Part shown: positions 23,101-35,100 of the stretch, piece after piece
Position numbering within the stretch: the stretch's first letter is position 1
How the letters are laid out: every line of letters begins with the position of its first letter
NCBI GenBank assembly: GCA_963576735.1
Contig: OY755178.1
Location: 9,300,001-9,364,000 of the forward strand
From: Bedellia somnulentella
Taxonomy: Eukaryota > Arthropoda > Insecta > Lepidoptera > Bedelliidae
Length of the DNA: 64,000 nt
Direction of reading: 5' to 3'
Program-made: the position numbers and the translations under genes
Notes under the pieces: generated by a model
Seen by the model: only the letters and a program-made list of their open reading frames with translations
The model's database searches: none
Told to the model about the DNA's origin: nothing

Positions 23101-26100
23101 ATTGTCTTACAAAAGCGAGCTATCCGATCTATTTACATGTTATTCGTTGCGCGAAAAATTTAAAGATGTTGGCATTTTAACTGTCCCTTGCCAATACATA
23201 TTTGAGAATTTAATGAATGCCAAAAAGCATTTAGGCCAATTTAGTAAAGTTAGTGATAGGCATACTGTGAACACTCGAAATGTGAGACTTAATAAAGTAA
23301 GTAACTCCTTTATGGGACTATCCCTCAAAATGTTCAACAAACTTCCTTCTGACATATTGGAATTGCCTGTGGCATCTTTTGAAAAGGCAGGATTTCTTTC
23401 TCACGTTATGTGATTGGTTTTAGTGATGGACAATTTATTTTCATTATGTCAAACTAGCGTTTGGTTTGGTCGCATAGAAAATCTTTTATAAAGTAAAAAT
23501 ATGACCCAAAATTGTACAAAACCATATTTTGAAAAAAATAAAAAATGTATGTGAATGTAAAGAGTTTCTTTGTTGCTTCTTCTCTTTACGAACACCTTCT
23601 GAAGCAAGGGACTAATAATAAATTTAAAAAAATTGACGCTCAAAAATTGATAGTTTTTAACTTAATTTTAAAAAATTGCTGTGTAGTGTCGGCTTAGAAT
23701 AGCACTACCCCATTTCTTCCGGTGGGTGTACGTAAGAGGTGACTAACGGTATCGGGGCTTTTAAGGGATTTTTGGGCGATGCGGTTGGAGACCCATCACC
23801 AACAACCTTTATTTTACCATCTTTTCCCCACTCAACTTTCCAAACGTGGCTGAGGAATTTCAAATTCCTCAGCTCTGGCTACCCCTTCTAAGGATTTATA
23901 GCCGTGAGTATATGTATGTATGTATATAAAAAATAAACTTTATGACTTTTTGGCTTGAATCACCTTATTATCCGAAAATTAAGATGATTCCGTGCTTCGA
24001 AGGGCACGTTAAGCCGTAGGTCCCGGCTACTATTACGGTAGTAGTCGTTAGTCTGCCAACCCGCAATTGGCCAGCGTGGTGGACTATGGCCAAATCGTCC
24101 TATAAAGGGTAGGCTCGAGCCCCCCGGTGGGGACATATATGGGCCGAGAAGAGAAGATACCAAGACATTGACAAATTAAAGAATTTCTTTAAACATGATA
24201 ACAGTTATGAATAAAATCTAAAAACTTGACTGGGTTGAGTAAATCCAGTTATTTTACTTAGATTTTGGAAATGTAAAAAAAATTTAAAGGTGGCATTGTT
24301 AGGGTTAAAAAATACTGTTAATGTGACCACACTTGGACAAAAGATAGTCTTGACAGCTAAAATTACAACAATCTACTAATCTGATGTGGTTTTGTGAACT
24401 TGGTTTATTGATAATATATTAAACAGAAGCCCAAACTTCCATACAAAATTCGAATAACAACACAGTCGTCCACATATGCATTTTGATATTTATTTATCCA
24501 CGCAATCAATCCCTATAAAATTAAATAGGACCACCTTGTTACAGAAATCCATTTCCTAATACCGGAGTCATCGCGTTATATACATACAATCGAATTGAGT
24601 TCTACCTCCTTTTTTTAAGTTTGTCGAAAAGTAGCAAATATTTTTAACATTATGAAAAAATTATAACTGTACAAAATCACTTGAGTTATTGCTCCTATCT
24701 TTTTTATTTGTGAACGGGTATTTTCCGTAAGTTGACGTTAACTATGTGCGTGTTTTGTGTAATAACGAAATGGCTCTACTTTAGCCATCCCAGCTCACTG
24801 AGAAAGTTTAGGACCACCCTAATGTCTTTAAACACCTCAGTGATCGACCTGGCGCCACCCAGGTGTGTTACCCTGCAGTCCGCTCAGTCTCGAGGACCAC
24901 GCGCGCAGATCATTCATCCTTTTCCATGGATGTTCTGCACAGAAAGCTCTCTGTGACACCCAAAGTAAACAAGTGCTTGTTGAAATACTATGCCCCATGA
25001 GGGTGGCCGGGATCCAGCTTATTTGCTTTTTGTTAAGTTAAATAGTTAATTAAAAGAAATGTTTTTTTATTGTATATTTGCTATTGAAAATAAGTTATAT
25101 AAGAAAAGATTGATGGATGTAAACGAAGCTAGAAAGGTTTGTCAGGATCGTACGAAGTGGCGATCGATAGTCTCTGCCTACCCCAATGGGAACTAATGGC
25201 GTGAGTATATGTATGTATATGTATGAAAATAAGTTTTAATATACCCTTGCATACCGAATTCGATTTCAACTTACACCTTAGAAAACATAATCATCCATTC
25301 AACCACACACGTTTTAAAACAATCGTCAACCTGACTCCATAGTTCATTATCTAAATTGAGTGAGTGAGTATTCAGTTTTTTGACGAAGTCGAGAATTTTT
25401 TTCTTAAGTTCCTAAAAATGCTTAGGTATCGAAGATTTAAGACGAGAGATACAAATATTATTTCTTAGTTCTAAATTATTATTTGAGCAATTGTCTTGCT
25501 GGTATACATCTCTCAAATTTAGCCTCTTTTGTTGTCTTCGTGTTGCTCATATTAAATTATGAATTTTCAATTTATAATCGAAAAATATACATACATTCCG
25601 GAGCTAAATCCCTTATCTCAGTTATCTCATGCGATACAAATCAAAGTTGGTATTTGTTTGTCATTAAATGATAAATAGATTATAGTAATTTTAGCTGAAA
25701 TCAAAGGTACAACATTGTCTTCGATAATTAGTTACCCAAAATAGCAACTTTTTAATAATATACCTGTTTTATAAATCGATTATATTAAGCACCATAAATG
25801 AAATAATATATACTAAATATCATTAGCGACATGATACTCGTAGTCCAGTGGGTAGAACACCCGCCCGAAAAACAGAAGGGCGTGAGTTCCAATCCTGGGA
25901 CGGGCCTACACCAATTTGTCTTTTCTAAAGTCATATGTGTGGTTAATTTATCATGGTTGCTAACGGTGAGGGAAAACATCGTGAGGAAACCCACATGGCT
26001 GAGTTGTACTTAGTCATGTGACAGTGTATTCGTACAAAAACGGCGATAGGCCTGCCCCCTATCACGTGAGTACACTGTCTAAGCAAAACGTGGGTACCTT

Positions 26101-29100
26101 CTCTGGAAACTAGATGGCGCTTGCCATGTGAGTTCAGGAGTATTGGTACCTCTGCCAACCCCTTCGGGGATAAACGGCGTGAACGTTTATCATTAATGGT
26201 TAAAATACCAAACATACAGCCATATATACCAAAAATTGTCAATGGTTAGTAGCCAGAATTTCACTATATGAAATTCCTAAACAAATTTTGGAAATGTACT
26301 CAGGAATTGATTTTAAAATATAGTATGGTTGGTGATGGGTCTCCAACCACATCGCACAATAATCAAATCACCCCAAACGTCGACTGTCGGCACCCGCTAG
26401 GTGATGTACATTTAAAACTTACAACAAATAAAGTACTAAAACATAACTCCATTTTCCACTCGGAACTTCAAGCTGTTCTCTGCTGTGTAGTGTCGGCTTA
26501 GACGGCTGTGTAGTGTCGGCTTAGAATAGCACTACCCCATTTCTTCCGGTGGGTGTACGTAAAAGGCGACTAACGTTATTGGGGCTATTAAGGGATTTTT
26601 GGGCGATGCGGTTGGAGACCCATCACCAACAACCTTTATTTTTACCACCTTTGCCCCACTTACATTTCCAAAAGTGGCTGAGGAATTTCTAATTCCTTAG
26701 TTCTGGCTACAGCTTCTTGGGATTTATAGCCGTGAATATATGTATGTATGTAACTTCAAGCCTAATGACCTTAACATTGTAGGTAATTTAAAAAGCCATA
26801 TTCACGTTGGGTCACAGGAAGCGAGGTCACTGACCCATCAGTTCCGACCACATAGGGGAAGCGGTAGTTGACACCTTTGTCTAGTGATATGGAAAATACA
26901 CGTCACTCCTATTGTTGTTCACAATTACGGTGTGAAGGTAATAATAATAAACGGTTCGTAGTAAATTAATGGTGTTTTGACTACTATGGTGAAATATGCA
27001 CTTCTAAAGTAAAGATATACCATGATGTATTAATAGCTTTGAAAGTCTATCAATTATTTAATTTAACTAATAAATGAAATATAGCTTGGCCTGACTCCAA
27101 CACATTCCAGCACCGTGCTTCCTTTAACAAATGATTCAAGTCGCATAGCTCTATGAGGCTTATGAAGGCTGTCTCTTCGGGTGCATGGACGTCAATACAA
27201 CCTTTGAGCTTTACGAAAGTTTCGTAACTTTAAAACTTCCTTTCGTTACTCGTTAGAGAACAACATATTTATGAGGATGCTATGCGGTCCAAGATGTAAT
27301 TTTCCTATATAAAAGGGTCTGGGGGTATAGCTTCCTATGATCCCTGACATCGAAGTAATAATAATGAATCTCTTACAAATTTTAAAGTTTTCCTACTAAA
27401 CACAGTAAAGAAAATACAAGATGTCAATTGTACCAACTGCCTTGTATAACCTAACCGTGGCTCTGAACATTTTATGTTTAACTTAGCACATTTTTTCTTC
27501 TATTTTAATCATCATGTTAAGTTTCAGTAATGCAGGTTAATTAGACAATTAGTAAAGGCATACTGTATAACTCGTAAAATACTAGCGTTACATAAAATGT
27601 ACAAAAAAATATATTAAAGGTAATTAATGTCAGATGATTTCTCCATTTTATTATAACGTAAGCACACGTGTATAATCGTATGAAAACCTTAGTCAAACAG
27701 CTAAAGAAGAACCATATTTCAGTATCTCAAATATATGCATTATAAAAACATACATACATATACTCACGGCTGTAAATCCCTAGAAGGGGTAGCCAGAGCT
27801 AAGGAATTAGAAACTCCTCAGCCACTTTTGGAAAGTTGAGTGGAGAAAAGATGTTAAAAAAGGTTGTTGGTGATGGGTGTCCACCCGCATCGCCCAAAAA
27901 TCCCTTAAAAGCCCCAATACCGTTAGTCACCTCTTACGTACATATAAAAACATCTTAACTCAATATCAAACGTTAACGCCGTACATCCCCGAAGGGGTTC
28001 GCAGAGGTGCTAATACTTCTGAACATTACGTGACATTGTCACCTGCAGTTCAGAGTACCCACGTTTTGCTTGGTCAGTGTACTCACGTGAAAGGGAGTAG
28101 GCCGTTTTTGTACAAATACCCTGTCACACGTCTAAGTACAACTTGGTTAACAGCCATGATAAATTAACCAAACATATGACTTTAGAAAAGATAAATTGGT
28201 GTAGGCCCGATCCGGGATTTGAACCATCATCGTCTGCACGCTGCACGCATAATTTATGCTGCCTTAAAATAGCACTAACTCATTTCTTCCCCTATTTATC
28301 GAACGAGGTTAAGGGTATTGGGGTTGTAAAGCGATTGTTGAGCGATACATACATACATATACTCACGTCTGCAAATCCCTTGAAGGGTAGCCAGAGCTAA
28401 GTAATTAAAAATTTCTCAACCACTTTTGGAAAGTTGAGTGAGGAAAAGATACTAAAATAAAGATTGTTGGTGATGGGTTTTCAACCGCATCGCCCAAAAA
28501 TTCCTTAAAAGGCCCAATACCGTTAGTCGCCTCTTACGTACGAGTACACCTACCGGAAGAAATGGGTTAGTGCTATTCTAAGCCGACACTACACAGCAGA
28601 TTGTTGAGCGATGTGGCTGGAAATTCACTATCACGAACCATCCTTAGTTTTACAATATTTTTCCATTTAATTTCCAAATACTATGTATGTTGTGTAGATG
28701 ACACATAGTTCTGCAATAAATGTAGACGTGTATGTCTTAATTTATAATCTAGTTTAGGTACTAAAATTTTATTGTTTTGTTTTGTACTGCAAGCCACAAG
28801 CAAAATTATTCTTTTGCTTATCTACTCGGCCTCTTAATATTTTATAAAAACCTAAAGAATAACCTAATAACTTACAACTTGTAAAACAATAATCATTAAT
28901 TTGAGTACAAATGGTGTGATCCTTTACTTGGCAAATATATATTCTTATTTTATGAGTCTTCCTAGCTTCTGGATCCGGGAATTACGGTTTCAAGTCCCTC
29001 TGAAGGCAACATTTATAAGATAATTATGAATGATTGTCTCTTGGTCTAGGATGTTATCTATATATCGCACATCCGTTCAAATAGTGTCACAACTCAAAAA

Positions 29101-32100
29101 TTAATTGAATCCCTCTTGTTTTACCATTACGTTAATTAACCATTGATAAACATAAAAAAGTTAACTCTTGAACTGGCATATGTATAGCTTGTTAATTTGT
29201 AATTATGTTCAGTTGTCGTAACAAGAGCAAAAATGTAAAAATAAAGAGAAATGTAAGTTTTAAATACGATTTTTTCAAAAATTTGGTTTTTGAGTTGTGT
29301 CACTATTTGAGCGGAGGTGCGATATGTATTGTATATTATTAGTCACTATTCTATACCAAAAATAATTGTAAATACTTGATATTGAAACCTAATTGTATCT
29401 CTTACAACTAGTAAGTTTAAAATCCTAAATAAAGAAAATGTAGTACGATTTATTACCGTTAAAGTATATCCGGATATTAGTATATAAGTATATCCGGAGA
29501 ACACAGTATATCCAGATACTCAATACAACCTAGCTTATTTGGGGTACAGTTGACTGTAACCTAGATCTTATGAAACATACGCGTTAACTAACGTGATGGG
29601 AATGCTGAATTCCTAATAAGCCTTTTAGAACGAACGTACGTACGTACCACGTCACGACAACTACAAGTTTATATCATTTTAAAGTTTGTCTGTCTCGTTT
29701 GTGCATCTTTTACTTCATAAAGACTTCCTCATTGTTCGCTCATATAAAACCATCTTATAGAATCCTCCTGAGTAGTGAAGTCTCTCCTTCCTACCTCCTC
29801 AATACCTTAAAAGTGTTGCATTTCGTTTCTGTTTGAGCTCTTTCTAGAGTCTAGAATCTAGACCGTTTACATATACTCACCGCTATAAATCCCTAGAAGG
29901 GGTAGCCAGAGCTAAGGAATTAGGATTTCCTCAGCCACTTTTGGAAGTAAAGTGGAGAAAAGGTGGTAAAATAAAGGTTGTTGGTGATGGGTCTCCAGCC
30001 GCATCGCCCAAATATCCATTACAAAGCCCCAAAACCCTTAGTCGCCTCTTACGTACACCCACGGATAGAAAAGGGGTAGTGCTATTCTAAGCCGACACTA
30101 CACAGCTAATTTCAGCGTTTAATTTATGGTATATGGATTCTATGACATACGTATACCGTCTTTGTTAACGTCGTTTGGATGACTATCTTAGCTTAGTCAG
30201 TAGTTATTGCAATATAGCATTTTATAAATCCGCCATCATAATGTTGCAATCATACAAACACTACGGAGAACAAGATAAAACGCGTTTTAATTTCTCTTAA
30301 ACAAGAAACTCTTGTTGACTACACTTCTGCTCTGAGAAACCCTTCACGGACGAGCTGACTCGCACTTAGCCAATTTTTATAATTGATTTATATGGTAAAT
30401 ATTAATAACCTATTTTCGATCTATATTGTGGCTTGATTTAAAATATAAAAGAAAAGATTTTTTTCATAACAGTTTTGATGAGATAGTTCAATCAAATACT
30501 ACCGTCTCGTAAATAGTACCGTAAATCTCGTGAAGCAATTTTGGTATCGAATTACTTATTCCAAATATCAAGCTAATTACTACATACAATTATACGAGTA
30601 CTATCTTTGTCGTTGTAAATATTTCTTTTGTAATGTGCAAGAAAATATTTCTATAGTCCTAGCTAAATTCAGATCAATGCGATGTTCTAGAAATATAAAA
30701 CAGGAATGTAGTAAGGTGTAAGCCGTTACAAGCATAGTGTGTCCGCGGCAATTAGTCCCAGTACGCAATTATCATTATCTCAGGTCGATCTTCATGCTTT
30801 CCGCTCAAATAGGCGAAAATAGCGCTATAACTCGAACGGGCGCCTATTCTGCAATCAGTGTCGATATTTGTGTGTCAATTAAGTTATAAATTTCATTTAG
30901 CTATTTCACAGATTCAAAAGTTGACAATTGAATAGCCAATGCAAAATTCCGAAGATCTTAAATATAGTTGTTAATGTAATGGATGAATTGATACGAGGGC
31001 TGCTATTTATGTATCCGGAATAAAAAAAAGAAACAAACATATATCAATTAATATGGTTTTATTGCTTCTCAAAATATTCGCCGCTCAGATCTATACACTT
31101 TTGCATGCGTTGAAACCAATTTTCATAGCACTTTTTCCACTCAGACTGAGGTATCTCCAAAACGTGCATTTTGAACGCATCGACTGCCTCTTCGCGGCTC
31201 GAAAAACGTTGACCACGTAATTTTTTCTTCACATTTGGAAATAAATAAAAATCATTGGGTGCCAAATCAGGGCTGTACGGCGGATGACCTGTCAATTCGA
31301 TCTTTTGAGCTTCTAAAAACTGAGTTGTGACGGCCGACCTGTGACAGCTAGCATTGTCGTGATGCAGAATGATTCTACGTTGTCGGTTAGTCTTTCTTAT
31401 TTGTTCAAAGACTTCCGGCAAACAAATGGTCGTATACCACTCCGAATTAACAGTTTTACGATTCTCTAAAGGCACTGTAGCTACATGGCCATTTATACCA
31501 AAAAAACAAGCGACCATTTGCTTCAATGTGCTTTTTGCACGAATAACTTTTGTTGGGTTCGGCTCATCTTGGAACACCCACACCGTGGACTGCTGCTTAG
31601 TTTCGGGGTCGTAAGCGTAGATCCAAGATTCGTCACCTGTGTAGATATTATAAACAGCTTTTGACGCACCACGGTTGTATTTTTTTAACATTTCTTTGCA
31701 CCAATCGACACGAGCCTGTTTTTGATCAATACTCAAGTTGTGCGGAATCCAACGGGAGCAAATTTTTTTTACAGCTAAATGTTCATGAAGTATCTTATGT
31801 ATGCTCGTCATACTAATGCCCAGAGATGCCTCTATCTCACGATATGTAACATGACGATCTTGAGTTATTAGTTCCCGGACAGCATCGATGTTTTGAGGTA
31901 CAACGACCGTTTTAGGGCGACCTTCTTTAATTTCATCAGTAAGCTTAGATCGTCCACGATTAAACTCGCTAAACCAGTGATACACAGTGGTCTTTGAGGG
32001 TGCTTCATCCCCAAAAGTCGAAGTAAGCTGATCGATGCACTGTTTTTGAGTTAGACCACGCCGAAAATCGTAAAAAATCATGGCACGAAAATGTTCACGA

Positions 32101-35100
32101 GTTAAATCCATGGTGGTGAAGACACGCAATTTTCAAAATGACGCTACGATGTGAAAACAATTGACAGTCACATAAAAATAAATGTATTCTAAAGCTAAAG
32201 AGTTCTATTTTTAAATGATGTAATTACTTTTTAAATTATTGTTCTGTAAGTGGCCAGTTCCGGATACATAAATAGCAGCCCTCGTAGGAAACTTCTATCC
32301 TGTCCTTTCTTCCCATTTCAAATTAATTGATTACATGATTTGTTTCCCAATTATGCAAATAAATGAATATTTTTAATTAAAATTTAATTGGCTGCACAAG
32401 ATATTGTATACGACGGCTATGTGCGTGCCTATGGGATTTTGTTAAACTGTTTCTAAACAATTTGACTTTCCTAGTCATATTGGATTGAATCAGGCGTTAC
32501 TTTGCGGAAATCCATAGCAATACTAATATTAATAAATTTCTTCGCTTAATTCCGCTAAATAATACCTGCAGTCTTCATGCAACATGCACTGTGCACCGCC
32601 CGCCCTTCCACTTACAAGAAATCGAAAAGCAGACAATGCACCACACACACACCCGCAAGCGAAAACCACAGGCAACCACAAACATGCGACGCGTTTCGAC
32701 TCAACACGAGTCATTGACGAGCAGTTAGTAGACAGTTCGGCAGCTGACCACCGAGAGTCACTCTCGGTGGTCAGCTGCCGAACAGTGCATGTTGCATGAA
32801 GACTGCAGGTATTATTTAGCGGAATTAAGCGAAGAAATTTATTAATATTAGTATTTCCTAGTCATTGCCTACATATACCAATTTAAGTAAATATATTCGT
32901 TCACTGATAGCCATAGTCCTAGTTCAAACATCACTTAACCCTAGGCTTTCTGAGAATTTGACCAAGTATTCTGATACCTTGATTGTCTTCAAATTAATTG
33001 ATTCAATTTAATCAAAATCGATGATATTAATTCGTAACAAATAACTGCCGATGCTTTAAATTCGTTTTAAGTTACAAAACTAATAACTGGCGCCCGGACA
33101 TTGTATTAATTAGTAACCAATTATCGTGTTTAAGTCACTCGTATAAATAAAATGCAACAATTTTCATTGAATCACGATTTAATTTCAGTTTTTGTATTGT
33201 AGATAGTTAGCATTTGGTGCAATTATATAAGTCGTATAATTGTAAGTGAAAGTCATACTTAGCGAAACTAGGCAAGTACCTCTGAAGCTGTAGCTATTAC
33301 ACTTAGTAGAAAACTCAGTATGTCACATTATTATGACGGTTAAGTTTGTGTTTCCGTTAATTTTATAATAATTAATTAAAGTAATTATCTACATAACTGG
33401 ATCTTTGACACGTTGATACCTTTGACGCTTATCTTATATGATAAAGCATGGTTGTTCTGCAAGAGACAAAATAGTATCGCTTCCGGGAGAGCAATATGTT
33501 TTTAAAACCCAGCATGAACTTAAATCAGGGTTCCATAACCTCTCTCTCTATTCGTGGACCCTACGAAGAGATAATGGACCCATGATGCAATAGAAATGGT
33601 CACGCAAACAATTCTTATTCAAAATCCTTTTGCTGCTTTTCTGAAGCTCTGGCTACCCCTTCTAGGGATTAATAGCTATGAGTATTTTTTATGTAATTAT
33701 TCACGATGTAAGTAGGCTTTATGGACCCCAGCTTTCATTTCAAGGACCCCTTGGGGTTCTGTGTACCACAGGTTAAAAAAACTGCCTTATACAGGTATAC
33801 ATTACAAGTATAATTTATTTTATACTAGAGATAATTAGATGTAAGTTTTATTTAGTGCGGTCTATTCGTGAAAACTAATGCATTTATATATTTGACAGAG
33901 CTGCAAAAGACGGTCTACTAGAGGTGCTGAAGGAGGCTACTCGTAAAGAGTGCAATAACAAAGATGAGTCTGGTATGACGCCGACCTTGTGGGCCGCGTT
34001 TGAAGGTCACGTGGAGGCTTTGCGGCTGCTTTGTGGACGAGGGTAAGATCAATATACCTCTTATTTTTAAAACTGTAAGACTATCTAAGAAATTGAGACT
34101 TGTAGTAGATCAGTGTCATGAGGCCTATTTGAAAATAGAACTTAGATGCGTGAGTGCATGTTACCATTACACATTAGACATCTCTGAATGGCAATCTAAG
34201 GTGTATCTACGCGACATTAATGTGATTTAGAGTGTGAGTATAAGGTGTGGATCGAGATACCAATTAGTATCGTTTAGTCGTAGTTAGCAGTAAACTATGC
34301 TGCATGGAATCTAAAGTTGCGTGGTAGGGATTTCGATGAAAAGAGTTTGTGTTATAAAATCTTTAGCTAAAGCTAACTAAAAGAGATATTTAAATTGCTG
34401 TTATGCTGAATAAGAATATTACCGTGTATATTATTTGCCGTGTAGTGCTGGCTAAGAATATCACTATCATTTTCTTCACACGGGTGTCGTAAGAGGCGAC
34501 TAAGGGTATGGGACTTTTTTAAGTGGTTTTTGGGCGATGCGGTTGGAGACCCATCACCAACGACTTTATTTACTTTATTTCTACCATCTTGTTCCCTATC
34601 AACATCCAAATGTGGGTGAGGAGATTTCTAGCTCTAAAGCTCTAGCAACCCCTTTTTAGTATTTATGGCCGTAAGTATATGTATATGTATGTATACAAAC
34701 ATAGAAGGATAACTATAAACTCATGATAAGTTATCAAGTTCTTCAGAATCATACGTGGTTGCAAATGAATCATTGTAAGCATTCCATCATTATCGGCATG
34801 TAAGTATATCAACATAGATTTCCACTGTGAGACATATGACATATCTCTGCAGTGATCAGTCCTGCGCTGCTCTCATCTATGGGCTTTCGCGACCTTTTCA
34901 TCAAATCTTTGGTCATCAGCTCTACCGGCAACTTGGCCTGTAAATCACTACTTAAATCAGGCAACTCTTTCTGAAACACCCCGCTTTTTTACCGAAATAG
35001 GTTGGTAAATTATCGCTATACTCGTAGTTTTATCAAATCGTTTACGCTGTAGTAACGTAAATGTTATGCTAAGGAATAAAAAAGACACAAATATGTATTG

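Larger units (their letters stand above)
20112..33898 (+). other. Sans intron 1 (13.8 kb), element-rich
   Basis: Donor GTAAGT, acceptor TTTGACAG. It holds a broken LINE, an intact mariner, two MITEs and many SINEs, all listed separately. Stretches 20112-21680, 24170-25090, 26760-27740, 28690-29060, 30110-30990 and 32855-33640 show no element or exon that I can name. A GC-richer block at 24730-25020 is unexplained. Confidence 0.75.
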
